A stretch of DNA of 64,000 nt from Clostridium pascui (GCF_016908015.1 NZ_JAFBDB010000005.1:248001-312000), one strand, 5' to 3'. Shown: positions 19,137-27,726, counted from the first letter of the stretch. Translations and numbers: made by a program. The notes: generated by a model not told the origin, from the letters alone.

Positions 19137-19400
19137 TTACTCCAAAATATTAGCATCTCTTAAATTTTTTAAAAACTTACTGATATCGCTCTTTGCTGTA
19201 GCCTCATCTATTTCATACTCTTCCAGCATAGCCTTAACTAGTTCTTCTTCTGTTTTTTCATGTTGAAGCTGCTGCCATAAAAAAGCCCCGCTATCATTTA
19301 AAGTTATCATTGCATTAAAGCTGATACTTTTAGCCCCAACTGGAACAACAATATTTTCACCTGCAATATTTCTTAAACTAAAACCTTTTGATATTTTCAT
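19137..19400 (-). CDS. PqqD-family peptide recognition protein
   Basis: An 87-residue PqqD/RRE-fold protein. The pattern of an N-terminal strand pair, LNDSGAFLWQQL (about 34-45) and a C-terminal helix pair with FLKNLRDANIL (about 76-86) is the family signature. Such domains bind leader peptides; in lasso systems the B1 protein recognises a YxxP motif, which is present in the small peptide upstream. The frame continues to 19424, but the ATG at 19400 follows GGAGGGG and begins one base after the kinase gene stop. Confidence 0.85.
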   Translation of the reverse strand: MKISKGFSLRNIAGENIVVPVGAKSISFNAMITLNDSGAFLWQQLQHEKTEEELVKAMLEEYEIDEATAKSDISKFLKNLRDANILE

Positions 19401-19401
19401 A

Positions 19402-20274
19402 TTATTCCCCTCCATATAATTCATTTAATACAGTAGTTACTGCTTCCTGACTAATGCTGCAGTTTAGCCTGTAAATTGGCACAGTTTTAATAATTTTATC
19501 TATCATATCCAATGTCTTCTCCCCTATTTCGGTGTCATAATAAGGTCTGAAGATTTGCGCTGTAAGATTAAAAATGCTCTCTCTCACATTAAGCATTTCT
19601 ATACTATTACTTTCTGAACGTTGAATAAAGACTATTGCTTTTAAAGGGACACATATATTTGTGTTTAGATCCGTTTTCCCGCTCCAAGGTGTTCCAAACA
19701 TATATGGAACATTGTCATAAAATCTGATAGCGGGCTTATCATCATTAACTATAGTCACTTGATCCTTAAATCGTTCTTTCCATAACCCGGTATGAGTAGA
19801 TTTACCTACTCCGCTGTTAGCTGAGAAGATTACTCCTTTTCCTTGATAAGCTATTGAGGACCCATGCAATACAACTCCTCCTATTTCAGTAAGTCTGTCA
19901 GCAAATGCAGCACCTGTATAGATATACTCAAAGTCAGTCAAATCGAAAACTTGGTGTTTCCTATCTTTAAGTAATTTAATTTCAACCTCTGAATAGTCCT
20001 TATTGTAGCAAATTACACTTACTATTTGTCCATTTTCCCTGTCTTCTATATATCGGCATCTTTTATTTTCACCTAAATCCATTATTGTACATAAATTGAC
20101 TCTATCTATAATTTTACCCTGAGGTACTAATATATTATCCATAATGGTTGTTTTCAAAATCATATCTTTTTTATTAAAGTTTAAGTTTTCATAATTCTTA
20201 AATCGCGCTTGAAGAAATTGCTTATCTGCTGCTGATAATTCTATATTGAGGTTTGCAATTGTTATCTTTTTCAT
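19402..20274 (-). CDS. HPr kinase-like protein (RiPP kinase type)
   Basis: A 290-residue protein related to HPr kinase/PEP carboxykinase. The P-loop SANSGVGKST (151-160), VNDDK (176-180) and GTPWSGK (194-200) line up with the nucleotide and metal sites of the fold. It lacks the regular HprK N-terminal domain and oligomerisation features. Relatives such as the paeninodin kinase phosphorylate a serine of the lasso precursor. Here it follows the peptide gene after an attenuator-like hairpin. The start at 20274 was chosen over 20292 because AGGTGA precedes it. Confidence 0.82.
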   Translation of the reverse strand: MKKITIANLNIELSAADKQFLQARFKNYENLNFNKKDMILKTTIMDNILVPQGKIIDRVNLCTIMDLGENKRCRYIEDRENGQIVSVICYNKDYSEVEIKLLKDRKHQVFDLTDFEYIYTGAAFADRLTEIGGVVLHGSSIAYQGKGVIFSANSGVGKSTHTGLWKERFKDQVTIVNDDKPAIRFYDNVPYMFGTPWSGKTDLNTNICVPLKAIVFIQRSESNSIEMLNVRESIFNLTAQIFRPYYDTEIGEKTLDMIDKIIKTVPIYRLNCSISQEAVTTVLNELYGGE

Positions 20275-20332
20275 CACAATTTCACCTGTCATCTTTCATG
20301 AGTAATTTTAATATTATATTTGAATTTAATAT

Positions 20333-20373
20333 ATTTTTAAAAACAGGCAGTATAATCTGCCTGTTTTCTTACA
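20333..20373 (-). terminator. Attenuator hairpin between peptide and kinase genes
   Basis: AAACAGGCAG (20341-20350) pairs with CTGCCTGTTT (20359-20368) around an 8-base loop. On the minus strand it is followed by a short T-rich tail. It sits 21 bp after the peptide stop and before the enzyme genes, so partial termination would leave much more peptide mRNA than enzyme mRNA. Confidence 0.75.
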
Positions 20374-20393
20374 AATATTAAAGTTTTTAATGA

Positions 20394-20495
20394 TTAAAAG
20401 TCTTCTCCTGTATCAACACCGCCTGATGTAGAAATAATATTGCTGATTTCGTATTCTTCTATCTCAACTACTGGTGCTTCATATTCTTTTTTCAT
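20394..20495 (-). CDS. RiPP precursor-like peptide, 33 residues
   Basis: A short frame starting MKKEYEAP and ending SGGVDTGEDF, with an excellent ribosome site (GAGGAGG, seven bases before ATG). Tyr5 and Pro8 form the YxxP motif, with Ile12 four positions after Pro; this is the leader pattern bound by PqqD-like B1 proteins in lasso systems. The C-terminal part (about residues 22-33) is rich in Ser, Thr, Gly and acidic residues and has no Cys or Lys. It lies 21 bp after a large secreted-protein gene and just before kinase, PqqD, peptidase, exporter and NTase genes. No amide-forming synthetase is present, so lasso formation is not supported. Probably a new type of modified or secreted peptide. 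Confidence 0.72.
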   Translation of the reverse strand: MKKEYEAPVVEIEEYEISNIISTSGGVDTGEDF

Positions 20496-20516
20496 AAGTT
20501 TCACCTCCTCTAAAAA

Positions 20517-23500
20517 TTATGGCATAGTACCATTTACCATGTCACTATAAATTGTATTTAAGTTTCCTGAACTATCTTTATATACAAGATATGCTTTAGC
20601 ATACCAAGTTTCTCCAGGTTGTACATTTGCCTTATTCATCATGAACTGTCCTGCAGAAGTTTGAGTACTTGATTTTGCTCTTACTACTCCAGTAGTATAG
20701 AAATCTAAGCTGGAAGGTATTATATCAGATTTAAGCGCTACTACCCCGCATTCTATCTTTGTAAAACCTGATGGTACATTAATCTGTCCTAAAAAGGACA
20801 TCTTCCCTGTACTTGGATTTGCTACAACATCGGGGTCTATTGTTACTGACGGAACCTTAATAGCCGCTGCTTCTGAATATACTGCAGTAACTGTAGTATC
20901 ATTTAATATATTGAAGCTATACATTGGTTCATAGCTTACTACTGCTCCATTAATTTCCCAGTGTGAAAACTGTTGACCATTCGGTGCAGAATCTGCCTTC
21001 ACTGTTACTTTAGAATCAAAATTGTAGCTTGTGATTCCGCTAGGTATAGTTCCTCCAATAACAGTTAATGTATAAGTTTTAATAACAGAATATAAAGGTT
21101 TTACAATCAAGTCACTTTGTACATTGGTAAAATCTTTATCCCATCCTGTAAAGTTATATCCTGGTTTTGATGGAATTGCTGCTGGAGCTGCTGCGTCCTC
21201 TCCCTGTGCTACCTTCTGTATTGAAAGTACCTGGCCGCTTTCGCTTAAAAACTTTACAGTAAATTCACTTTGATTTACTTCCTTATAATTAGCTGTTAAA
21301 CTTGTAGCCTTTGTTACTATAAAGCTATAAATTGGATTTAAACTAACTACCTTACCTGTATCGGTATCTGCCCAGCTCTCAAAAATATATCCACTATTTG
21401 GTACTGCTGTTAACTGTGCAGTATCTCCATAGCCATAGCTTGATTGATTTCCTGTAACATCTCCATTTAACGAAGTTATATTTACTGTTATTCCTTTTTT
21501 GATATCCCATTTAGCATACAAAGTTATATCTGAACTTACAGCTGAATTAAAATCAAAAGGATTTGTTAAAGCAGCATCTGTGTACCAGCCAATGAAATCA
21601 TATCCTTCTCTATACATACCATCTGGTAATGATGCTTTTTCTCCAGATTTCACGCTTTGATTACCAACCTGTGTGCCCCCATTTGATACAAAATTTACTG
21701 TATATGTTGGCAGTGGCTGTACGGTCATAGTACCATTTACCATACCACTATAAATTGTAGTTAAGTTTCCTAAGCTATCTTTATATACAAGATACGCCTT
21801 AGCATACCAAGTTTCTCCAGGTTGTACATTTGCCTTATTCAGCATAAACTGTCCTGCAGAAGTTTGAGTGCTTGATTTTGCTCTTACCACTCCTGAAGTA
21901 TAAAAATCTAAGCTGGAAGGCACCGTATCAGATTTAAGCGCTACTACTCCACATTCTATCTTTGTAAAATCTGACGGTACATTAATTTGTCCTAAAAAGG
22001 ATATCTTTCCTGTACTTGAATTTACCACAACATCAGGGTCTATTGTTACTGACGGAACTTTAACAGCTGCTACTTCCGAATATACTGCAGTAACTGTAGT
22101 ATCATTTAATATATTAAAGGTATAAGTTGATTCATAACTTACTACCGCTCCATTAATCTCCCAGTGAGAAAACTGCTGACCATTTGGTGCAGAATCTGCC
22201 TTCACTGTTACTTTAGAATCAAAATTGTAGCTTGTAATCCCGCTAGGTATAGTTCCTCCAATAACAGTTAACGTATAGCTTTTAATAGCAGAATATAAAG
22301 GTTTTATAATCAAATCACTTTGTACATTGGTAAAGTTTTTATCCCATCCAGTAAAATTGTATCCTGGTTTTGATGGAATTGCTGCTGGAGCCACTGCATC
22401 CTCTCCCTGTGCTACCTTCTGTATGGAAAGTACTTGACCGCTTTCGCTTAAAAACTTTACAGTAAATTGACTTTGATTTACTTCCTTATAATTAGCTGTT
22501 AATCTTGTATCATTTGTTACTATGAAGCTATAAGTTGGATTTAAACTAACTACTTTACCTGTATCGGTATCTGTCCAGCTCTCAAAAATATATCCATTAT
22601 TCGGTACTGCTGTTAATTGCGCAGTATCTCCATAGCTATAGCTGGATTCATTTCCTGTAACATCTCCATTTAACGAAGTTATATTTACTGTTATTCCTTT
22701 TTTGATATCCCATTTAGCATACAAAGTTATATCTGAGTTTATAGGCGAACTAAAGTCGAAAGGACTTGTTAAAGCAGCATCTGTGTACCAGCCAATAAAA
22801 TCATATCCTTCTCTATGCACGCCCTCTGGTAATGATGCTTTTTCTCCAGATTTTACGCTTTGATTACCAACCTGTGTACCTCCATTTGGTACAAAAGTTA
22901 CTGTATATGTTGGCAGTGGTGTAACTTCAAGTGAACCTAGATTAATTACTAAATTTTCATAGTGTACTGGCGTTCTTTCTGTATCACCCTTAATAAGTAC
23001 ACTAGAGGTTTCAATACCAAATCCATAAGTACCAGTTGCTGTGTCACTAATCTTAAAAGTTAAATTAGCTAATGTCCCATTAGTTTTAATAGCATTATCA
23101 TTAGGGGATACATATAGTACTGCCACATACCCAGGCCTTTGTGTTAAAAAGTTTACATCTGAATGAAACCCTTCTGGGTACTGTATTATTTCCCCTGCTG
23201 TGACTTTTGTCAATGTAAGTTTTGTATTATCATATCCAACTAATATGCCTGTTGCACCTATTCCAGAAGCAGGCACATTTGATAAGCTTACAGGTACTGT
23301 TACAGTTTCACCAGGACGACCGGTAACCTGCCCAATTGTTATTCCAATAGGTTGTTCAACAGTCAAAGTAGCAGTACTGCTGGTAACGCTTCCACCCGAA
23401 CCTGTTACTGTGACACTGTAGTCTCCTGAATCATCGACTTGAGCATTTGTTATAGTAAGAGTGGATGAATTAGCTCCACTAACACTTCCTCCATCAACTA

Positions 23501-24875
23501 AAGGAGTCCCATTTTTACTCCACTGATAAGTCAGTGGAGCATCTCCACTTGCAGTTACAGTGAAGGTTGCTGTTTGTCCAACAGTTCTAGTTTTACTTAC
23601 AGGCTGCGTATTGATAATCGGTGCTTCGCTAGTAATTAGCTGAGCAACCCTAATTTGAGGCATATTCCCATCCATCCAAGTTACATATAACTTATTATTA
23701 TTCACTGCAAAAGTTGGGGCACTCCCGCGCTCACCTATACTTAGTCCCGTTCCTCCGTCAGCACTTTTCCAAGAAGTACCGTCATATACCTTCGCTCTTA
23801 CTCGCGGTCCATTATAAGTGTTTTCTTCCCAGCAGACATACAACTTACCTTGAAAAACCTGCGCTCTTGGAATTAATGATCCTAGATCCCCTTCATAGCT
23901 TATTCCAGATATATTGTTTCCATCCACAAATGTCCATGAATTCCCATCATATTCCTTGACTCTTATCCTGCCATTATAATTACTATCGAATTCATACCAA
24001 ACTGCGCACAACCTTCCATTATATTCTACTAAATTTGGCCTGAAACCATTTCTTGTTCCATCAAAATTTAATCCGGCAGTTCCGTTTCCATCAGCAGATA
24101 CCCATGAGGTGCCATTATATTTCTTTACCCTTAATTGAGACTGGCCACTGTCATTCGGTTCAAACCATGCAGCATATAACTCGTTATTATATACTCCTAA
24201 TGCAGGGTCATCCGCATATCTAATGGTATAAGTTAGACCATCTTCTCCACCTACATTTGTCCATGACGAACCATTATACTTATATACTTTTATTCTATTA
24301 ATTCGATCAGTTCTTTCAGTGAATATAGCATATAATTCATCATTATACACTGCTAAACTAGGACGCATTGCATCAGAAAAATATCCTTTAGGAAGCCCTT
24401 CAACTCCACTGCCTTCTGCAAAAGTCCAACTAGTTCCATCATACTTTTTTACTCTTACTAACCAATGTGTGTTAGTCCAGGAATCGTCTTTTTTTTCTGC
24501 CCATATGGCATATAGTTCTCCTCTATACACTATGGCTTTTACCGAATCTATATAAGCTGGCGAAATATTATTTAATCCACCCTCATCAATAACTGTCCAG
24601 GCATTACCATCATATTTTTTCGCCCTAACTAAGCTGCCTTGTCTACTCCACTCCTGCCAGAATGCATATAGCTCGTTGTTGTAAGACACTAAATCTGGAT
24701 AATAGGCAGCTTGTGCTGCATCTACATTTAAACCATTTGTCCCACCGCCATCTACAAATATGACTTTGTTACTAGCTGCATATACGTTTACATTGGTAAC
24801 GCATCCAATAATCATCTGAAAAATCATACAAAATACTATTATAGGTATAATCCTTTTTCTAGCCCCTTTGTGCAT
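20517..24875 (-). CDS. Giant secreted multidomain adhesin-like protein
   Basis: A 1452-residue exported protein. A signal peptide (about 1-34) is followed by seven repeats with LYAxW and KxYxGxSW (about 38-415), which suggests a seven-bladed propeller; an Ig-like domain (about 418-510); a cohesin-like domain (about 512-650); and two ~400-residue copies of an array with InlB-type repeats (NGGTQVGNQSV, GYDFIGWYTD, ITLYAKW), an SLNGDVTG module and a C-terminal strand domain. No sortase motif, S-layer repeats or membrane anchor is seen at the C-terminus. The ATG follows GGAGAG. A structured leader lies upstream and the RiPP-like peptide gene follows 21 bp after the stop. Confidence 0.85.
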   Translation of the reverse strand: MHKGARKRIIPIIVFCMIFQMIIGCVTNVNVYAASNKVIFVDGGGTNGLNVDAAQAAYYPDLVSYNNELYAFWQEWSRQGSLVRAKKYDGNAWTVIDEGGLNNISPAYIDSVKAIVYRGELYAIWAEKKDDSWTNTHWLVRVKKYDGTSWTFAEGSGVEGLPKGYFSDAMRPSLAVYNDELYAIFTERTDRINRIKVYKYNGSSWTNVGGEDGLTYTIRYADDPALGVYNNELYAAWFEPNDSGQSQLRVKKYNGTSWVSADGNGTAGLNFDGTRNGFRPNLVEYNGRLCAVWYEFDSNYNGRIRVKEYDGNSWTFVDGNNISGISYEGDLGSLIPRAQVFQGKLYVCWEENTYNGPRVRAKVYDGTSWKSADGGTGLSIGERGSAPTFAVNNNKLYVTWMDGNMPQIRVAQLITSEAPIINTQPVSKTRTVGQTATFTVTASGDAPLTYQWSKNGTPLVDGGSVSGANSSTLTITNAQVDDSGDYSVTVTGSGGSVTSSTATLTVEQPIGITIGQVTGRPGETVTVPVSLSNVPASGIGATGILVGYDNTKLTLTKVTAGEIIQYPEGFHSDVNFLTQRPGYVAVLYVSPNDNAIKTNGTLANLTFKISDTATGTYGFGIETSSVLIKGDTERTPVHYENLVINLGSLEVTPLPTYTVTFVPNGGTQVGNQSVKSGEKASLPEGVHREGYDFIGWYTDAALTSPFDFSSPINSDITLYAKWDIKKGITVNITSLNGDVTGNESSYSYGDTAQLTAVPNNGYIFESWTDTDTGKVVSLNPTYSFIVTNDTRLTANYKEVNQSQFTVKFLSESGQVLSIQKVAQGEDAVAPAAIPSKPGYNFTGWDKNFTNVQSDLIIKPLYSAIKSYTLTVIGGTIPSGITSYNFDSKVTVKADSAPNGQQFSHWEINGAVVSYESTYTFNILNDTTVTAVYSEVAAVKVPSVTIDPDVVVNSSTGKISFLGQINVPSDFTKIECGVVALKSDTVPSSLDFYTSGVVRAKSSTQTSAGQFMLNKANVQPGETWYAKAYLVYKDSLGNLTTIYSGMVNGTMTVQPLPTYTVNFVSNGGTQVGNQSVKSGEKASLPDGMYREGYDFIGWYTDAALTNPFDFNSAVSSDITLYAKWDIKKGITVNITSLNGDVTGNQSSYGYGDTAQLTAVPNSGYIFESWADTDTGKVVSLNPIYSFIVTKATSLTANYKEVNQSEFTVKFLSESGQVLSIQKVAQGEDAAAPAAIPSKPGYNFTGWDKDFTNVQSDLIVKPLYSVIKTYTLTVIGGTIPSGITSYNFDSKVTVKADSAPNGQQFSHWEINGAVVSYEPMYSFNILNDTTVTAVYSEAAAIKVPSVTIDPDVVANPSTGKMSFLGQINVPSGFTKIECGVVALKSDIIPSSLDFYTTGVVRAKSSTQTSAGQFMMNKANVQPGETWYAKAYLVYKDSSGNLNTIYSDMVNGTMP
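20523..22928. repeat. 1.2-kb tandem duplication within the secreted-protein gene
   Basis: 20523-21725 and 21726-22928 are near-identical in frame, offset by 1203 bp (401 codons); for example the catagtaccatttaccat block is found at 20523 and 21726. Differences are scattered, mostly single bases. It doubles the InlB-type repeat module of the protein. Confidence 0.85.
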
Positions 24876-24916
24876 AAAAACTCTCCTTCATTATGAGATA
24901 ATTCATTAACAACTTG

Positions 24917-24976
24917 ATTACAGGCCCTTAATTTACCCTTCCAGACAAGGGTACGCAGACAAATTTACCTGTAAAT
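24917..24976 (-). promoter_or_regulatory. Structured leader of the secreted-protein operon
   Basis: TTACAGG/CCTGTAA (24918-24924 and 24968-24974) forms an outer stem, and TACCCTT/AAGGGTA (24934-24940 and 24947-24953) an inner stem with a six-base loop. It lies 40-100 bases before the ATG. No poly-T follows, so it is not a terminator. It may be an mRNA stabilising or regulatory structure; I cannot match it to a known riboswitch. Confidence 0.45.
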
Positions 24977-25103
24977 TATGTACGTCATGAAATTTATTAT
25001 AATACATTTTTTTCAATTTTTCTACATTTTTTTGTAATTTTTTGAACAATTTATTAACATTTTTGTCGATTATTTAATAGTACATGTAATGTGCAACAAA
25101 TGC

Positions 25104-25135
25104 TTGCAAGCAGTTCTGAATTTTCATTGTATATT
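25104..25135 (+). promoter_or_regulatory. Putative promoter of the ncRNA
   Basis: TATATT at 25130-25135 with TTGCAA at 25104-25109; the 20-bp spacer is longer than ideal. A start near 25142 would agree with the first stem of the RNA. Confidence 0.35.
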
Positions 25136-25140
25136 TTTTC

Positions 25141-25336
25141 TACCGATAGCTAAAAGCCTTTTTGAACCATCAGTATAGTCGGTGGTATTCAATTTATTTA
25201 GCATAAGATCTCGTAAAATGTCGGGATTACGACCTATGGGTCTGAGGGCTTATCAGTCCTTTGATAAGTGTAAATTTAAAGGAATTTCGCAAAAACGAAA
25301 TTCCCTTCTTCAGCAGTATAGATGAAGACATTTTTA
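25141..25336 (+). ncRNA. Free-standing structured RNA (copy 2), family not identified
   Basis: A ~195-nt element that fills most of the 458-bp gap between two minus-strand genes. Stems visible on the plus strand: TACCGA/TCGGT(GGTA) at the 5' end, TCGTAA/TTACGA enclosed by ATAAG/CTTAT, CTTATCA/TGATAAG, GGAATTTCG/CGAAATTCC (25280-25304), and a final TCTTCA/TGAAGA hairpin with a T run (25307-25335). The last ~50 bases recur at the start of the window, ending in the same terminator. No open frame fits. Orientation comes from the terminator. Size and clostridial setting fit RNAs such as the raiA motif, but I could not confirm membership. Confidence 0.55.
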
Positions 25337-26854
25337 ACAGTCGCTGCAGCTTACACAATCTTCACATGCAATTTCTGCTGTTTCCATATTAAAAATATGT
25401 TCTCCCGCTGCATCAATATTTTTAACTTCTTTTATAATTTCTTCTAAACACTTAAATATTTTAAAAGATATTTCCTCAGCTTGTCTATAATAGTTATGCG
25501 CATTTTCGTAATTTTCACTTTGAATTGCATCCATTACTTTTTTACCACAGTTATGAAAATCTATATGAACTTTCTCTATTGCCTTCCAGTTAGAGGTAAG
25601 CTTTGGATGCTCAACATTAATTGCATAATAGAAATGACCAAATCCACATCTGCTTCCATCTAATTGAAGAGGATATACTTTCATTGTATTTACAGCTCTT
25701 TTTAAATTAGATAGCCACTCTTCATGAGATCTTTTAGCTTTCTCCATATACAGAATGAAATCTTTATTATTTATTGAATTTGAGCTATTTTTTAAATGAG
25801 ATAACATTTTTCTTACTATATCTGATAACTCAGAATCAATTTTGGAAATTTTTGTTGCTTCACTGGAACTCTCAATAGCACTTTTATGAATTTCCTCTGT
25901 CATATTAGTAAGCTTTTCTGCATCAGAAGTTGATATTTCCATAGCTTTATTAATTTCATCTGCTGAAACACTAATTCCATTCATGGATTCATTAAGTACT
26001 TCTATATCTTTAACTGTAGAGTTTAATAAATGAACATTTTCTTGAATAGTAACTTTAACCGTATCAATTTTTTCACTCATTTTACTTGTTACATTTATTG
26101 TCTTATCCATACTGCTTTTGCCGTCTGCTGCAGCTTGATGAATATTTGTCATAATAGATTTCATGCCAGAAAGATTTACTTTTGTATCATCTGCAAGTTT
26201 TCTAATTTCTTCAGCTACTACTGCAAATCCTTTTCCATGTTCTCCCGCTCTTGCTGCTTCTATGGAAGCATTTAGCGCTAATAAATTTGTTTTTCCTGCT
26301 ATCGCTTCTACAGTTTTCACAATATCACTAACTTTATTAGCCATTTCAACTAGATAATCAATCTTACTACTCATTACATTTGCATTGCTTACAACATCTT
26401 CTTTAATGTTACCGATTTCATGCATTTGATCAAGAGCTTCAATATTGCTTTTCATAAGATTTTGTGATGAGTCTGATACACTATTAAGAGTTTTTGTTGC
26501 AACAAAAATGGTGTCATTAACTCCATTCATGCTAGCAGTAGTTTGTTCAACAATAGCTAAATTAGACTGACTTACATCTGACATTTCTTTAGCAAAATCA
26601 ATTAACATATTGGATATATATCTCATCTCAGAATCAAAACTGCTTATACTAGCCCCTATGTCAATGATTTTTTTAGCAGATTCAGCTAAACTTTCTTCGC
26701 TCTCAAAAAGTTTATCAAAATAATTAGCTATTTTTATATGTCTGTTATACTGAACAACAGGTTTTTTAATTATTATACCTCTCATACGATTATGAACATA
26801 TTCCATAATATCGTCTGCTTCATAACATGGTGTTCTTCTCGATTTAAAAAACAT
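25334..26854 (-). CDS. Cytosolic chemoreceptor with C-terminal CZB zinc domain
   Basis: A 506-residue soluble receptor without membrane helices. After an N-terminal region (1-60), a shortened MCP signalling domain (about 60-350) has the tip [18 protein letters not shown]. The C-terminal part (about 365-455) has the CZB pattern: His in SHEEWL, Cys in [11 protein letters not shown], and His residues in KVHIDFH, which bind zinc in proteins that sense hypochlorous acid or zinc state. A cysteine-rich tail ([10 protein letters not shown]) ends the protein, adding possible metal or redox sites. The ATG follows GGGGAGG. The stop codon overlaps the T tract of the opposing ncRNA terminator. Confidence 0.85.
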   Translation of the reverse strand: MFFKSRRTPCYEADDIMEYVHNRMRGIIIKKPVVQYNRHIKIANYFDKLFESEESLAESAKKIIDIGASISSFDSEMRYISNMLIDFAKEMSDVSQSNLAIVEQTTASMNGVNDTIFVATKTLNSVSDSSQNLMKSNIEALDQMHEIGNIKEDVVSNANVMSSKIDYLVEMANKVSDIVKTVEAIAGKTNLLALNASIEAARAGEHGKGFAVVAEEIRKLADDTKVNLSGMKSIMTNIHQAAADGKSSMDKTINVTSKMSEKIDTVKVTIQENVHLLNSTVKDIEVLNESMNGISVSADEINKAMEISTSDAEKLTNMTEEIHKSAIESSSEATKISKIDSELSDIVRKMLSHLKNSSNSINNKDFILYMEKAKRSHEEWLSNLKRAVNTMKVYPLQLDGSRCGFGHFYYAINVEHPKLTSNWKAIEKVHIDFHNCGKKVMDAIQSENYENAHNYYRQAEEISFKIFKCLEEIIKEVKNIDAAGEHIFNMETAEIACEDCVSCSDC

Positions 26855-27004
26855 AAAATCCTCCCCTTATAAATTTTTTATTTAGTTTTGATACTTTTCA
26901 CCGTTATTTGTACTCTTTAATATTCTTAGCTTATTTTATCGGTTAAAATTACAAAAATATTCACTATGCTATATAAATTTAACATTTTGTTTACATCATT
27001 ATAA

Positions 27005-27045
27005 ATAAAAAAGGCATCCCTATTTTAGAGATGACTTTTACTATA
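27005..27045 (-). terminator. Weak terminator downstream of the 104-residue gene
   Basis: Imperfect stem between AGTCATCTCT and AGGGATGCCT on the minus strand, followed by TTTTTTATTT. Confidence 0.45.
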
Positions 27046-27071
27046 CACGTAAATTTCTACAATTATTAACT

Positions 27072-27386
27072 TTATGCTTCTTCATTCAATTTTTTCAATA
27101 GATTAAAAAAATCTTCTTCAGTTTTTCTGTCCAAATATATATTCAGCAGTGATTGAGTCGACATTTTACTAAAACCCTTACACCCATTACTTAGTATATC
27201 TGTAAGAATGTTCATAAAGTTTTCGTTATTTTTGTCTATATCCTTAAGCATTCTGTTTGCCATGTCGGTTACTAACTCTTCTTCTATACTATCTCTAAGT
27301 CTTTCAGTATATTCTTTCATAAATTTCTGAGTTTCTTCAGGATATGCAGAAAAATCTCCTGATAGCAGTTCTTCAATTTTAATCAT
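27072..27386 (-). CDS. Hypothetical protein, 104 residues
   Basis: A small, acidic, helical protein with no membrane segment. I recognise no family. A good ribosome site (AGGAGTG, six bases before ATG), normal clostridial codon use and a terminator-like hairpin downstream support that it is a real gene. The sequence is predicted almost all-helical, with a single cysteine near residue 69. It lies alone between a chemoreceptor gene and the fMet tRNA. Confidence 0.6.
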   Translation of the reverse strand: MIKIEELLSGDFSAYPEETQKFMKEYTERLRDSIEEELVTDMANRMLKDIDKNNENFMNILTDILSNGCKGFSKMSTQSLLNIYLDRKTEEDFFNLLKKLNEEA

Positions 27387-27584
27387 ATTTTCACTCCTTT
27401 TGTAAGTAAACAGCTTCCTTTTATTATACTTTGCATATTAGTTTATCTCAAGAATTTATATATTTAACTGAATGTAATCAGTAACTCGTTGATTTAATAA
27501 GTGCACATTGGTGAGGAAATTCTCAAACTTTACACTCCATTTTGATATAATTTTTATTAATAATTATTATTTTTTAAAAAAACC

Positions 27585-27613
27585 TTGACTTATATCATTA
27601 AGTACACTATACT
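27585..27613 (+). promoter_or_regulatory. Promoter of the initiator tRNA gene
   Basis: TTGACT (27585-27590), exactly 17 bp, TATACT (27608-27613); near-consensus sigma-A promoter 38 bp before the tRNA. Confidence 0.8.
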
Positions 27614-27650
27614 TAACCTACAGCTTAAGGAAAACCTTAGTTGATAATAT

Positions 27651-27726
<76 letters not shown>

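Noticed and set aside
18900-20300. HPr kinase of carbon catabolite repression (hprK)
   Set aside because: The protein lacks the N-terminal HprK domain and lies in a peptide operon with PqqD; the kinase-like fold alone does not support hprK.
20394-20495. Classic lasso-peptide precursor
   Set aside because: No asparagine-synthetase-like macrolactam synthetase or leader transglutaminase-like protease in the locus, and the core lacks a clear Gly1 to Asp/Glu7-9 ring pattern. Only RiPP-like is claimed.
23200-24555. Several plus-strand open frames in the secreted-protein gene
   Set aside because: They are antisense shadows of repeat-rich coding sequence without ribosome sites.
20517-24875. Sortase-anchored or S-layer surface protein
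   Set aside because: No LPxTG-like motif, membrane tail or SLH repeats at the C-terminus; it is called secreted only.
25200-25260. Possible c-di-GMP-I riboswitch (GGGATTACGACC-TATGGGTCTGAG resembles the aptamer core)
   Set aside because: The GCAAAC start, the GGGACGCAAAGC core and the closing helix are missing, and no gene follows on that strand. Kept as an unassigned structured RNA.
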